From Ruegeria halocynthiae (GTDB lineage Bacteria; Pseudomonadota; Alphaproteobacteria; Rhodobacterales; Rhodobacteraceae): DNA of 64,000 nt. The position numbers were made by a program, and so were the translations under genes. The notes below the pieces were generated by a model. The model ran no database searches. It was not told where the DNA came from and was given only the letters and a program-made list of their open reading frames with translations. The DNA is taken from NCBI RefSeq assembly GCF_000743705.1, contig NZ_JQEZ01000005.1, positions 180,242 to 244,241 on the forward strand, given 5' to 3'. Position 1 is the stretch's first letter. Each line of letters opens with the position of its first letter. This document shows, piece by piece, positions 1 through 8,554 of the stretch.

Positions 1-384
1 GCAAAACCTGTGGTGACCGTCGATCTGCCCGTCATTCAGGTGCGCCCCGTCGCGGTTGGCGAATCCGTCGGCTATGGCAACAGCTGGATCGCCCGGCGTC
101 CATCGCGAATTGCAACCGTCGCCGCGGGCTATGCGGATGGTCTGCACCGGGCCATCGGGGGTGGTATCGACACCTTTGCCGGTGATCAACCCTGCCCTGT
201 GGTTGGACGCATCTCGATGGATCTGATCACCGTAGACGTGACCGACCTGCCCAAGGACCCTGAGCGTCTGCGCATTCTGAACGGACATCAAACCGTCGAT
301 GATCTGGCCGAGGCCGCAGGCACCATCGGATATGAAATCCTGACCTCGCTTGGCGCGCGGTATTCCCGGGGTTACGTGGAATGA
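1..384 (+). CDS. alr: Alanine racemase, C-terminal part (5' end outside window)
   Basis: The frame is open from base 1, so this is the last ~127 codons of a gene entering from the left. Alanine racemase is a PLP enzyme making D-alanine for peptidoglycan. The visible part is the C-terminal beta domain: it carries [16 protein letters not shown], the conserved racemase segment contributing to the active site of the partner subunit, and ends in a [22 protein letters not shown] tail typical of Alr. The PLP lysine lies outside the window. The stop codon overlaps the start of mlaE (ATGA at 381-384), so the two are probably translationally coupled. Assignment is firm for the family. Confidence 0.93.
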   Translation, partial: AKPVVTVDLPVIQVRPVAVGESVGYGNSWIARRPSRIATVAAGYADGLHRAIGGGIDTFAGDQPCPVVGRISMDLITVDVTDLPKDPERLRILNGHQTVDDLAEAAGTIGYEILTSLGARYSRGYVE

Positions 385-1163
385 ACCCTTTTGATTTGCT
401 GGGCGGACTGGGCCGTGCGGTTCTGGCGATGCTGGCCACTTTTGGTCAGGTCGCCCTGTTTGCCTTCAACGCAATCTCGCACATCTTTCGCCCACCGTTT
501 TATCCGCGTGAATTCATCGTTGCCCTGATGAACATCGGCTGGCTGTCCCTGCCCGTTGTCGGCCTGACCGCCATTTTCACCGGCGGTGCGCTGGCCTTGC
601 AAATCTACGCCGGCGGCGCGCGATTCAACGCCGAGGCCGTTGTGCCGCAAATCGTCGCCATCGGCATGGTCCGAGAGCTTGGCCCCGTGCTGGTCGGCCT
701 GATGATCGCCGCCCGCGTGACCTCATCCATCGCTGCAGAAATCGCCACCATGAAGGTGACCGAACAGATCGACGCTTTGGTCACCCTGTCGACTCATCCG
801 ATGAAATACCTGACCGCCCCCCGCGTTCTGGCCGCCCTGATCACCGTTCCCGTGCTGGTCGGTATCGGCGACATCATCGGCATCGCAGGCGGCTATGTCG
901 TAGCGACCCAAAACCTGGGCTTCAACGCGGCGGCCTATCTGCAAAACACGGTCAATTTCCTTGAGCCGCACGACGTCTTCTCGTCTCTGGTCAAAGGTGC
1001 GGCCTTTGGGCTGATCGCCGCCATCATGGGTTGTTATTACGGCATGAATTCAGGCCGGGGCGCGCAGGGCGTGGGCCGGGCCACCAAGTCCTCGGTCGAA
1101 TCCGCCGCCATCATGATTCTGGCCGCCAACTTCGTTCTGACAGGGGTGTTCTTCTCGCTATGA
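381..1163 (+). CDS. mlaE: MlaE-type ABC transporter permease (phospholipid transport)
   Basis: 260 aa multi-pass inner-membrane protein of the MlaE/YrbE family, the permease of the complex moving phospholipids between inner and outer membrane to keep outer-membrane asymmetry. Typical family features are seen: an N-terminal amphipathic stretch, the segment [19 protein letters not shown] around residues 94-112, and [14 protein letters not shown] near 120, the conserved MlaE core. Its length matches the family. It starts on the ATG overlapping the alr stop, and its own stop overlaps the ATG of mlaF (ATGA at 1160-1163). No MlaD-like substrate-binding gene is seen in this operon, so that partner must lie elsewhere. 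Confidence 0.92.
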   Translation: MNPFDLLGGLGRAVLAMLATFGQVALFAFNAISHIFRPPFYPREFIVALMNIGWLSLPVVGLTAIFTGGALALQIYAGGARFNAEAVVPQIVAIGMVRELGPVLVGLMIAARVTSSIAAEIATMKVTEQIDALVTLSTHPMKYLTAPRVLAALITVPVLVGIGDIIGIAGGYVVATQNLGFNAAAYLQNTVNFLEPHDVFSSLVKGAAFGLIAAIMGCYYGMNSGRGAQGVGRATKSSVESAAIMILAANFVLTGVFFSL

Positions 1164-1906
1164 TCCGGATGGAGAACGTACATAAAGCCTTTGGCGACAA
1201 CCCGGTGCTGCAAGGCATGAGCCTTGAGATCCCCAAGGGCACCTCGATGGTCATCATCGGCGGTTCAGGCACGGGCAAATCCGTGGCGCTGAAATGCGTG
1301 CTTGGCCTGATCAAGCCCGACAGCGGCATGATCTACGTCGACGGAAAGGATGCGAAAAAAGGTGACCGGGATGCGTTTCTGGCCCGGTTCGGGATGCTGT
1401 TTCAGGGCGCGGCGTTGTTTGACTCATTGCCGGTTTGGCAAAACGTCGCCTTCCGCCTGCTGCGCGGCCCATTGAAACGCCCGCCGGAATACGCCCGCGA
1501 GATCGCCATCGAAAAGCTGCGCCGCGTGGGGCTGAAATCCGACGTGGCCGACCGTTTTCCCTCCGAACTGTCAGGCGGGATGCAAAAACGTGTGGGCCTT
1601 GCCCGCGCCATCGCCGCCGAGCCCGAGATCATTTTCTTCGACGAGCCCACCACCGGCCTCGACCCGATCATGTCCGGCGTCATCAACGACCTGATCCGCG
1701 AGATCGTGACCGAGATGGGCGCCACCGCGATGACCATCACCCACGACATGAGCTCGGTCCGCGCGATTGCCGACAACGTGGCCATGCTGCACGGAGGCGT
1801 CATCCAATGGACCGGCCCGGTTGGGCAGATGGATGCCTCGGGTGATCCTTATGTCGAGCAGTTCATCAGTGGCAGCGCGGAAGGACCGATTGAGGCGGTG
1901 CGGTGA
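1160..1906 (+). CDS. mlaF: MlaF-type ABC transporter ATP-binding protein
   Basis: 248 aa ABC ATPase pairing with MlaE. Walker A GGSGTGKS is at residues 34-41, the signature LSGGMQKR near 137 and Walker B IIFFDEPTTGLDP just after it; SGGMQKR is the version found in Mla-type ATPases. The ATG at 1160 was chosen over an upstream in-frame start because it overlaps the mlaE stop and gives the usual N terminus ([11 protein letters not shown]). It would power phospholipid transport on the cytoplasmic face. Its stop overlaps a GTG that begins the next, compositionally different gene. Confidence 0.93.
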   Translation: MIRMENVHKAFGDNPVLQGMSLEIPKGTSMVIIGGSGTGKSVALKCVLGLIKPDSGMIYVDGKDAKKGDRDAFLARFGMLFQGAALFDSLPVWQNVAFRLLRGPLKRPPEYAREIAIEKLRRVGLKSDVADRFPSELSGGMQKRVGLARAIAAEPEIIFFDEPTTGLDPIMSGVINDLIREIVTEMGATAMTITHDMSSVRAIADNVAMLHGGVIQWTGPVGQMDASGDPYVEQFISGSAEGPIEAVR

Positions 1907-2514
1907 GCGAAGATATCGAAGAAATTGTCGACTTTTTCTACTTCGCGGATGCCTATTTCAAACTTTGTAGAACGCTCGTTCCGGAAGGAGATCTTGGAAA
2001 GAGCGTGAAGGGACTTTCAAGTCTGAAAGCGCAGATTTTTAGAATCGGGCCAGTTTACCAAAATCTTGGATTGGCAACGGAGCTTACGTTCAAATCCGCT
2101 CTGCTTCTTAAGGGTTGTTCAAAGGCCAAAGTTAGAAAAATGGGGCATGACCTCAGCGCACTACATGTTCATTTAAGTACTATCTATGATTTATCGAAAG
2201 TAGAAGATATTGCATTCCATGCGGCCGCATTGATTGGTCCACCCGCTGGTATTTTGTCGCGCATAGAGAGCACTGGTCAACCTACAAGTAGGTGGTTCAA
2301 CCTTTCGACGCACATTAAGTCACTCAACAATAACTACAATTTGTTTGAGAAGATGTCTGGGGGACACAGCCAAGAAAAATTCCGTTCCCGTTACCCAGCA
2401 AAAGATCGAGCGTATAGAGAGGTTTGCGTTGAAGCTGTAATGGCTGGTATCGATGCTCTATTGTCGGAATTGCAGGTTGAATTGAACGCGAAGCTTTCGA
2501 ATGACGAAAGATAA
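1903..2514 (+). CDS. Hypothetical protein with HEPN-like features, AT-rich, inserted in the mla operon
   Basis: 203 aa, starting on a GTG that overlaps the mlaF stop (GTGA). Not firmly recognised. It is visibly richer in A/T than its neighbours and uses codons such as AAA, TTA, AGA and TCT that they avoid. Predicted all-helical. Residues 58-71 (ATELTFKSALLLKG) followed by KMGHDLSALH at 79-88 resemble the pattern seen in HEPN-type helical domains, where an E-x-x-x-K helix precedes a GHDL turn. The strict RNase motif R-x4-6-H is not clear, so a catalytic role is unproven. It separates mlaF from the PqiA-like gene and looks like acquired cargo. It could also be a helical protein of some other family. 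Confidence 0.72.
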   Translation: MSEDIEEIVDFFYFADAYFKLCRTLVPEGDLGKSVKGLSSLKAQIFRIGPVYQNLGLATELTFKSALLLKGCSKAKVRKMGHDLSALHVHLSTIYDLSKVEDIAFHAAALIGPPAGILSRIESTGQPTSRWFNLSTHIKSLNNNYNLFEKMSGGHSQEKFRSRYPAKDRAYREVCVEAVMAGIDALLSELQVELNAKLSNDER

Positions 2515-2598
2515 AGTGCTCAACCGAATGAGACACAATCGAAGCTTGCTGTTTGGGAAGCAGGCAGAAACTTTTTTTTGATCGAGATACACTGACAC

Positions 2599-3051
2599 GT
2601 GACCCTCCGCCTCGCCACCCTCTCGCTCCTGATCCTCTACCCTATCGCATGGTTCGCCCCGCTGATGCGCGCAGGGCTGCTGCCGATCTTTGGCCTGTCC
2701 GAGATCAGCGTCATCACTGGCCTGCAATCCTTGTGGAAATCGGACGTCTTTCTGGCGCTGGTCGTCACCATCTTCGCCCTCTTCGCGCCCTACATCAAAA
2801 CCATTGGCACCGCTTTGATCCAGTGGGACCTGCTTGACCCGCGCGTCCAACCCGCCCTGAACATCCTCGGGAAACTGGCGATGGCCGACATTTTTCTGAT
2901 CGCGCTTTACATCACGCTGGCCAAAGGAATCTCCTACGCGACCGTTGAGACCGCATGGGGTTTGTACCTGTTCACGGGCTGCATTCTGGCCTCGCTCGCA
3001 CTGGGCTACATTACCGAAATGACACGCGGATCACGAAATCCTCAGACGTAA
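2599..3051 (+). CDS. PqiA-family (paraquat-inducible protein A) membrane protein
   Basis: 150 aa, GTG start. Four hydrophobic segments are visible (about residues 5-25, 50-65, 90-108 and 118-138). The motif WFAPLMRAG after the first helix and the overall spacing match the short, single-domain PqiA proteins often encoded beside mlaEF in roseobacters. PqiA proteins sit in the inner membrane and work with MCE-type lipid transport systems; the exact role of the short form is not settled. It would follow mlaF directly if the AT-rich gene at 1903-2514 were absent, which supports a lipid-transport operon. Product name is from motif reading only. Confidence 0.8.
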   Translation: MTLRLATLSLLILYPIAWFAPLMRAGLLPIFGLSEISVITGLQSLWKSDVFLALVVTIFALFAPYIKTIGTALIQWDLLDPRVQPALNILGKLAMADIFLIALYITLAKGISYATVETAWGLYLFTGCILASLALGYITEMTRGSRNPQT

Positions 3052-3197
3052 TTGATTGAAAACGCTTATCTGAGTACCATCTTTATATTTCGAGCAGTAA
3101 ATTTTGTAGTTTCGGTCCTAAGCGGATCATTCTGTGTGTTTTAGGTGTTCCCCGCTTTGGGCCGGTGTGTTCCGGTTTCAAAAGGAGTTCGTCTAAG
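3052..3197 (+). promoter_or_regulatory. AT-rich intergenic region, probable promoter and RBS of the next gene
   Basis: 146 bases without a gene, noticeably AT-rich in the first half, ending with the strong ribosome binding site AAAGGAG about ten bases before the ATG at 3198. That RBS decides the start of the downstream gene over an in-frame GTG at 3165. No clear -35/-10 pair or operator was resolved by eye. Confidence 0.45.
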
Positions 3198-3983
3198 ATG
3201 ACTGCCCTCCACAATATTACATTGCAATTTCAAAATGCCTTTTTGAGGCTGACTTTCTTCCTGATCTGTATGGCGGCATTTCTCGCGGTTGCCACCACGA
3301 TGTTGTCCGCGCTGGGGGTCCTTCCTTGGCTATCCATGCAGGCGGGCTTCGGGGACGGAACTGTCATCGACGCAGGCATGTACATTCAGATTGCCTTGAC
3401 GGCTTTGGTTCTGATGCTGGCATTCTACCTGCCAGCCAATGCCCGCATGATGGCCTTGGAAAACGCCCATCGTAAATTCGCGTTGAACATGCACGACATA
3501 TCGACAGCGTATCAGGTCGCTCATGCCGCAGATCGTGGCGATACCTTCCTGATGTCTTCGGAATTTGACGCGGTTAAGGAACGAATGGCCTTTTTGCGCC
3601 AACACCCCAACCTGCAATCGCTGGAACCCGAAATCCTGGAACTGGCCGCACAGATGAGCCAGATCAGCCAGGAACTGGCCGAAACATACGGCGATACTCG
3701 CGTCGCCCGCGCGCGGTCCTTCCTGCAGCAACGCCAGGAAGAGATTGAACTGTTCCAGCAACGGATCGAAGAAGCCCAGGTCATTCAGCATGAGTTGCGC
3801 CAATGGACTCAAGATGTCGAAATGGAAGAAACCATCGCGAAATCTCAGCTGACCCGCCTGCGCGACGAATTGTTCGAACTGTTGCCCGAGCTTTCGGCAC
3901 AGTTGCAATCACCACCCGGTGACAGCGCGCCCAAAGCGTCCAGCGTCATTGCCATGTCGCCCCCCCCGCGCGCCGCAGAATAG
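3198..3983 (+). CDS. Hypothetical membrane protein with long coiled-coil domain
   Basis: 261 aa, not recognised as a named family. The start was placed at the ATG behind AAAGGAG. There are two hydrophobic segments (about residues 12-35 and 52-72), then a long, charged, Gln/Glu-rich region from ~85 to 235 with strong heptad character (e.g. QQRQEEIELFQQRIEEA), ending in a Pro/Ser/Ala tail. This suggests an inner-membrane hairpin anchor with a cytoplasmic coiled coil. It sits just upstream of radA in the same direction, separated by about 120 bases, so a shared function is not implied. No catalytic motif seen. Confidence 0.78.
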   Translation: MTALHNITLQFQNAFLRLTFFLICMAAFLAVATTMLSALGVLPWLSMQAGFGDGTVIDAGMYIQIALTALVLMLAFYLPANARMMALENAHRKFALNMHDISTAYQVAHAADRGDTFLMSSEFDAVKERMAFLRQHPNLQSLEPEILELAAQMSQISQELAETYGDTRVARARSFLQQRQEEIELFQQRIEEAQVIQHELRQWTQDVEMEETIAKSQLTRLRDELFELLPELSAQLQSPPGDSAPKASSVIAMSPPPRAAE

Positions 3984-4104
3984 GCGCGTCAGCGCCCGCC
4001 GGGGACGATGGCCCAAGGGGCCTGAGGACGTGGCGCGCCACCGGCGGGGATGAAAGCCCTGCAAGGGCTTGAAGAACCGCCCATCCTCGGGCACCAAGGG
4101 CCGC

Positions 4105-5469
4105 ATGGCAAAGACGACAACTTTCTCCTGCTCGGCCTGCGGAGCCGCCCATACCCGATGGTCCGGGCGTTGCGACGGCTGTGGCGATTGGAACACCATC
4201 ATTCAGGACGTCCCGATTTCGGCGGGCCCGGCCAAGAAATCTCTCGGCGGCAAGCGGGGCCAGTCTATCGTACTCACTGACCTGTCGACCGAGGAAACAC
4301 CCCCGCCCCGCACGCTCTGCGGGGTCGAAGAACTGGACCGCGTGTTGGGCGGTGGCCTCGTCCCCGCCTCGGCCTTGCTGGTGGGTGGGGATCCCGGTAT
4401 CGGTAAATCCACCTTGCTGTTGCAAGCGGCGGCGCGGTTTTCCCGGGCGGGGGTGAAAACCATCTATGTCTCGGGCGAGGAAGCCAGCGCGCAGGTGCGT
4501 ATGCGCGCCCGCCGTCTGGGGTTGGAAGACGCCCCTGTCCAACTGGCGGCCGAGACCAACCTGCGCAACATCCTGACAACGCTTGAGGCTGAAAAACCCG
4601 GCCTTGCCATTATCGATTCGATCCAGACCATGTGGGCCGACAATGTGGACAGCGCCCCCGGCTCGGTCTCTCAGGTCCGCGCCGCCGCGCATGAGCTGAC
4701 GACCTTTGCCAAGCGTCATGGCGTGTCGATCATCATGGTTGGCCACGTCACCAAAGAAGGCCAGATCGCAGGTCCCCGCGTGGTCGAACATATGGTCGAC
4801 ACAGTTCTGTATTTCGAAGGCGAACGCGGCCACCAATTCCGCATCCTGCGCGCAGTCAAGAACCGCTTTGGCCCCGCCGATGAAATTGGCGTTTTTGAAA
4901 TGACCGGCAAAGGCCTGGCCCAGGTCACCAATCCTTCGGCCCTGTTTCTGTCGGAACGCGGCACGCCCAGCCCCGGATCGGCGGTGTTTGCCGGGATTGA
5001 AGGAACCCGCCCCGTATTGGTGGAATTGCAGGCGCTGGTCGCCCCTTCGCCCCATTCGCAACCGCGTCGTACCGTGGTTGGATGGGACAGCGGGCGGCTC
5101 GCCATGATCCTCGCGGTGCTCGAGGCGCGCTGCGGCATCCCCTTTGCCGGGCTGGATGTGTATCTGAATGTCGCCGGAGGGTTGAAGATCGGCGAACCCG
5201 CCGCCGATCTGGCCGTGGCAGCTGCCCTGCTCAGCGCGCGCGAGGACACCGCCCTGCCCGTTGATACGGTCGTTTTCGGAGAAATCTCGTTGTCAGGGGC
5301 ACTTAGACCGGCCCCTCAGACAGAAAACAGGTTGAAAGAAGCGCAAAAACTTGGTTTCACATCGGCAATCGCTCCGGCGGGCGGCAAAACCGGTACTGTG
5401 GCAGGTCTGACACTCACCCGACCCTCTGATTTGGTAGGGTTTGTTGGCGAAACCTTCGGAGCAGGTTAA
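4105..5469 (+). CDS. radA: DNA repair protein RadA
   Basis: 454 aa. RadA is a RecA-like ATPase/helicase that promotes branch migration during recombinational repair. Domains in order: an N-terminal zinc finger (CSACG...CDGCGDW, residues 8-30), a RecA-like ATPase with Walker A GGDPGIGKST near 100, the RadA-specific motif KNRFG near 252, and a C-terminal Lon-protease-like domain. The start is the ATG giving MAKTTTFSC, with AAGGG just upstream; earlier in-frame codons lack an RBS and add a non-conserved leader. All key motifs are intact. It lies upstream of cvpA with a 41-base gap, an order usual in Rhodobacteraceae. Confidence 0.97.
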   Translation: MAKTTTFSCSACGAAHTRWSGRCDGCGDWNTIIQDVPISAGPAKKSLGGKRGQSIVLTDLSTEETPPPRTLCGVEELDRVLGGGLVPASALLVGGDPGIGKSTLLLQAAARFSRAGVKTIYVSGEEASAQVRMRARRLGLEDAPVQLAAETNLRNILTTLEAEKPGLAIIDSIQTMWADNVDSAPGSVSQVRAAAHELTTFAKRHGVSIIMVGHVTKEGQIAGPRVVEHMVDTVLYFEGERGHQFRILRAVKNRFGPADEIGVFEMTGKGLAQVTNPSALFLSERGTPSPGSAVFAGIEGTRPVLVELQALVAPSPHSQPRRTVVGWDSGRLAMILAVLEARCGIPFAGLDVYLNVAGGLKIGEPAADLAVAAALLSAREDTALPVDTVVFGEISLSGALRPAPQTENRLKEAQKLGFTSAIAPAGGKTGTVAGLTLTRPSDLVGFVGETFGAG

Positions 5470-5510
5470 GGTAACGCCTTGAGGGGCAGAAAAAATTACG
5501 GGCGAGGGCC

Positions 5511-6119
5511 ATGGAAGGTTTTACAATAATTGACGGGGTTGTTGCCCTGATCATCGTCGTGTCGGGCTTGTTGGCCTATTCGCGCGGCTTCTTGCGCGAG
5601 GTTTTGGCGATCGCTGGCTGGGTTGCAGCCGCCGTTCTGGCCTTTATCTTTGCGCCCCAGGCGGTACCGCTGGTGAAAGAGATCCCGGTGGTCGGCGATT
5701 TCCTGCGCGACAGTTGCGAACTTTCGGTCATTACCGGATTTGCCGCAGTCTTTGCCATCGCGCTGATCGTGGTCAGCATCTTTACGCCGCTGTTTTCATC
5801 TATCGTTCAGCGCTCGGCCCTGGGCGGGCTGGATCAGGCGCTTGGCTTCTTCTTCGGCATCGCGCGCGGCATCCTGTTGGTTGCCATCGCCTTCTTTGTT
5901 TATGACACAGTGATGCCCGGGGAAACCTACTCAATCGTTGATGAAAGCCGCTCGGCCAAGGTGTTCGAACAGTTCAGCGACCAGATTGAGGAACAAAACC
6001 CCGAGGCCGCGCTTGGCTGGGTGACCCGGCAATATGAAGAACTGGTGGCAAGCTGCACCGGAGACACCGGCGGCTCTGAAACCACACAAGAGCCGACAGC
6101 CCCGGCCACAACAGAATAA
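5511..6119 (+). CDS. cvpA: CvpA family protein
   Basis: 202 aa inner-membrane protein with four predicted helices in the first ~130 residues and the motif YSRGFLREVLAIAGWVAA near residues 23-41, typical of CvpA. The C-terminal ~70 residues are polar and end in a Thr/Pro/Glu-rich tail. CvpA was first linked to colicin V production and commonly lies beside purF; it is thought to act in envelope homeostasis. Here purF follows about 630 bases downstream, with a small minus-strand gene between. A strong hairpin terminator follows the stop immediately. Confidence 0.9.
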   Translation: MEGFTIIDGVVALIIVVSGLLAYSRGFLREVLAIAGWVAAAVLAFIFAPQAVPLVKEIPVVGDFLRDSCELSVITGFAAVFAIALIVVSIFTPLFSSIVQRSALGGLDQALGFFFGIARGILLVAIAFFVYDTVMPGETYSIVDESRSAKVFEQFSDQIEEQNPEAALGWVTRQYEELVASCTGDTGGSETTQEPTAPATTE

Positions 6120-6120
6120 G

Positions 6121-6154
6121 AAAAATGCCCGGCTTTGACCGGGCATTTTTTTTG
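6121..6154 (+). terminator. Rho-independent terminator after cvpA (likely bidirectional)
   Basis: AAAATGCCCGG and CCGGGCATTTT form a near-perfect stem around a six-base loop, followed by a run of eight T. The preceding A run gives a T run on the other strand, so it may also end the minus-strand gene at 6176-6397. Confidence 0.92.
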
Positions 6155-6175
6155 GCTCATGCGTCCAAAGTCTGG

Positions 6176-6397
6176 TCAGACAAACCCCTCGCCCGCGCAG
6201 ACCGTACATCTGGTGTTCTTGAGGCCAAAGCAGCCATCACAACGACTGAACAGCGGCTTGCCAAAAACATCGCGACTTTTGACAACCTGTCCGGCCCCGT
6301 TGCAAATCTGACAAGAGGAACGCCCCATGCCACGACACCGGTGGCACCGGCGCTTTACCGGCTCGTCCTTTTTAACGCCCTGCTTGTGTTCCCACAT
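6176..6397 (-). CDS. Small zinc-finger protein with four DnaJ-type CxxCxG motifs
   Basis: 73 aa if started at the ATG giving MWEHKQG; in-frame upstream starts would extend it to 100 aa and no RBS decides clearly. It has four cysteine pairs: CHRCRGMG, CQICNGAG, CDGCFG and CTVCAGEG, i.e. the CxxCxGxG repeats of the DnaJ central zinc domain without any J domain. Two zinc ions are likely bound. Such stand-alone domains occur as chaperone adaptors or anti-TRAP-like proteins; the function here is unknown. It is convergent to cvpA and divergent from purF. Confidence 0.75.
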   Translation of the reverse strand: MWEHKQGVKKDEPVKRRCHRCRGMGRSSCQICNGAGQVVKSRDVFGKPLFSRCDGCFGLKNTRCTVCAGEGFV

Positions 6398-6750
6398 GAT
6401 GCTGTTCCAATCGAAACTCTGAATTGGGAAAATACCATTTGCTACCCTCATGACAGCACAGGCCAATGCGCATGTCACCTTTTGATACCGTGTTTGGCAA
6501 AAACCACCTGCGGGAAATCACATTTGTGATCCTTTGATGACACAGGCACCGTAAGGCATTATGTGAGGGCCGAACTGACATGGAATCGGAGCCGCCGATC
6601 TTGCTGTACCTGTTTTCTTTCGCGCTTGCCCTCGTGACAATGGCGCGTTTGCACCACCATCGGGGTTGGCGACAGGACGCACAGGTATCGCCATGCAGAT
6701 GTTCGAACCATCGCCGCTAATCATAACGTCATAGAAATTGGAGCCCGTAC
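6398..6750. other. 353-base intergenic region between the zinc-finger gene and purF
   Basis: No convincing gene. It holds the divergent promoters of the small zinc-finger gene and purF. The one clean element is a 14-base palindrome at 6517-6530. An RBS-like GGAG lies at the far end, about nine bases before the purF ATG. The left part may code for extra N-terminal residues of the minus-strand protein if a more distal start is used. Confidence 0.5.
6517..6530. promoter_or_regulatory. Palindrome ATCACATTTGTGAT, possible operator
   Basis: Perfect inverted repeat with six-base arms ATCACA/TGTGAT around TT, located in the divergent region between the zinc-finger gene and purF. The size and symmetry suit a dimeric regulator, but the regulator is unknown. 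Confidence 0.4.
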
Positions 6751-8274
6751 ATGTGTGGGATTTTGGGGATCGCAAGCAGGACGCATGATGTCTTTGCGGA
6801 AATCTATGACGGGCTGCTGATGTTGCAGCACCGGGGTCAGGACGCTTCGGGCATCGTCACTTATAATGATGAGTTCTTTCGTGAGAAAAAGGCCAACGGT
6901 CTGGTCAAAGACGTTTTCAACGCCAACGATGCCGATACCCTGGTGGGCAAGATCGGCATGGGCCATGTCCGTTATCCGACCGCAGGGTCGCTCAGCGCGT
7001 CCGAGGCACAGCCGTTCTTCGTGAATGCGCCCTATGGCATCTATCTGGTCCACAACGGCAATATCACCAATACGGCCGAGCAGCGTGAAAAGGTGACCGC
7101 CAAATACAGCCGCCACCTGCGCACCACATCGGATTCGGAAATCCTGCTGAACGTGCTGGCCGATAAGGTCGCCGATGCGATCAAGGTCAACGGAAGCGGG
7201 GAACCCATCCGCAACATCTTTGCTGGTGTGAAGATGACGATGGAGCGGGTACAGGGTGCCTATTCGGTCATCTGTCTGGTTGCCGGTGTCGGTATGCTGG
7301 CTTTCCGCGACCCATATGGCATCCGCCCCCTGTCGGTGGCCAAGCGTGAAGTGGATGGTCAGGGCGACGATTATGCCTTTGCCTCGGAAGATGTGGCTTT
7401 TGGCATCAACGGTTTTGATAAGCTGCGCGATGTTAAGCCCGGCGAGGCGATCCTGATTGACCTGAACGGTAACATGCACACATATCAGGCGGTCGAGGGG
7501 CAACTGACCCCCTGTATCTTTGAATATGTCTATCTGGCCCGCCCGGATTCGCTGTTGGATGGCGTTTCCGTCTATAAAACCCAGATGCGCATGGGTCAGA
7601 CGCTGGCTCGTCAGATTGAGGCCGCAGGCCTTGAGATCGACCGCATCATCCCCGTACCCGACAGCGCCCGCCCGGTTGCGCTTGAGGTCGCCAAGGCCAC
7701 GGGCATTCCCTATCGCGAAGGTCTGGTGAAAAACCGATATGTGGGCCGGACGTTCATCATGCCCGGTCAGGAAGAGCGTCAGAAATCCGTGCGCCGCAAG
7801 CTGAACGCCGTGCCGCTGGAGTTCAAGGGCCACAATGTCTTGCTGATCGACGATTCCATCGTGCGTGGTAATACGATCAAAAAGATCGTGCAGATGTGCC
7901 GCGAGGCTGGCGCCAAGAAAGTGTTCATCGCCAGCGCCTCGCCGCCGGTGAAATTCCCCAACGTCTATGGCATCGACATGCCCACAAAGCATGAGCTGGT
8001 CGCCAACGGCAAAAACATTGAGGAAATCCGGCAGGAGCTTGGTGCAGACGCCCTGTTCTATCAGGACCTCGATGATCTGATCTGGTCGGCCAAAGAAGGC
8101 AACCCCGAGATCGAAGCCTTTGATTGTTCGTGTTTTGACGGAGAATACATCACCGGAAGCGTCAGCGGCGACTATCTGGACAGTCTGGAAAACAGCACCC
8201 GGGTCAGCAAAAAGAAACAGGATATGCAGGTGCCCGGTGGGTCGTGGAATGCCGCGAAACTGGCTTCGGGGTAG
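6751..8274 (+). CDS. purF: Amidophosphoribosyltransferase (first step of purine synthesis)
   Basis: 507 aa. Converts PRPP and glutamine to 5-phosphoribosylamine, the committed step of de novo purine synthesis. The N-terminal class II glutaminase domain starts MCGILGIAS, with Cys2 as the nucleophile once Met is removed, followed by QHRGQDASG near 29. The C-terminal phosphoribosyltransferase domain has the PRPP loop VLLIDDSIVRGNT near residues 364-376. C-terminal CFDGEY residues are also present. No iron-sulfur-type propeptide precedes Cys2. RBS GGAG lies upstream and a terminator follows. Full length for the family. Confidence 0.98.
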   Translation: MCGILGIASRTHDVFAEIYDGLLMLQHRGQDASGIVTYNDEFFREKKANGLVKDVFNANDADTLVGKIGMGHVRYPTAGSLSASEAQPFFVNAPYGIYLVHNGNITNTAEQREKVTAKYSRHLRTTSDSEILLNVLADKVADAIKVNGSGEPIRNIFAGVKMTMERVQGAYSVICLVAGVGMLAFRDPYGIRPLSVAKREVDGQGDDYAFASEDVAFGINGFDKLRDVKPGEAILIDLNGNMHTYQAVEGQLTPCIFEYVYLARPDSLLDGVSVYKTQMRMGQTLARQIEAAGLEIDRIIPVPDSARPVALEVAKATGIPYREGLVKNRYVGRTFIMPGQEERQKSVRRKLNAVPLEFKGHNVLLIDDSIVRGNTIKKIVQMCREAGAKKVFIASASPPVKFPNVYGIDMPTKHELVANGKNIEEIRQELGADALFYQDLDDLIWSAKEGNPEIEAFDCSCFDGEYITGSVSGDYLDSLENSTRVSKKKQDMQVPGGSWNAAKLASG

Positions 8275-8313
8275 CCCCGGCTGGTGACACCCGGCACCGA
8301 ATCAATTCAACCC

Positions 8314-8347
8314 AAGGCCCGTATCGCCACCGCGATGCGGGCCTTTT
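8314..8347 (+). terminator. Rho-independent terminator after purF
   Basis: AAGGCCCG-T-ATCGC pairs with GCGAT-G-CGGGCCTT around a four-base loop, followed by a T run (CTTTTTCT), about 40 bases after the purF stop. Confidence 0.88.
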
Positions 8348-8522
8348 TCTGCCAGCGATCCGGCCCGGTCGGTGGGTTTTCGCCCACAACCCACCGATGA
8401 AGGAAACGTAATCGCAAGGGTTTCGCGAGGACGCAAAACCCTGTCGAATTGGTGATCCCGCTCGGCCTTTCCCTTCACACCTCGGTTTGATAGCTCGCAT
8501 GCAACCAACCACTCATAACAAG

Positions 8523-8546
8523 GGGTCGGACCAATTGGGTCGGACC
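8523..8546 (+). repeat. Tandem direct repeat GGGTCGGACC x2
   Basis: The 10-mer GGGTCGGACC occurs at 8523-8532 and again at 8537-8546, a 14-base period, ending eight bases before the ATG at 8555. It overlaps the ribosome-binding region of the small gene that follows. Possibly a chance duplication or a protein binding site. Confidence 0.5.
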
Positions 8547-8554
8547 GGATATTC

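Noticed and set aside
3946..5061. Long minus-strand frame opposite radA
   Set aside because: It mirrors the radA codons, shows no domain, and radA has all its motifs.
6721..7992. 423-codon minus-strand frame opposite purF
   Set aside because: Shadow of purF; His/Gln/Asp-rich translation typical of an antisense frame.
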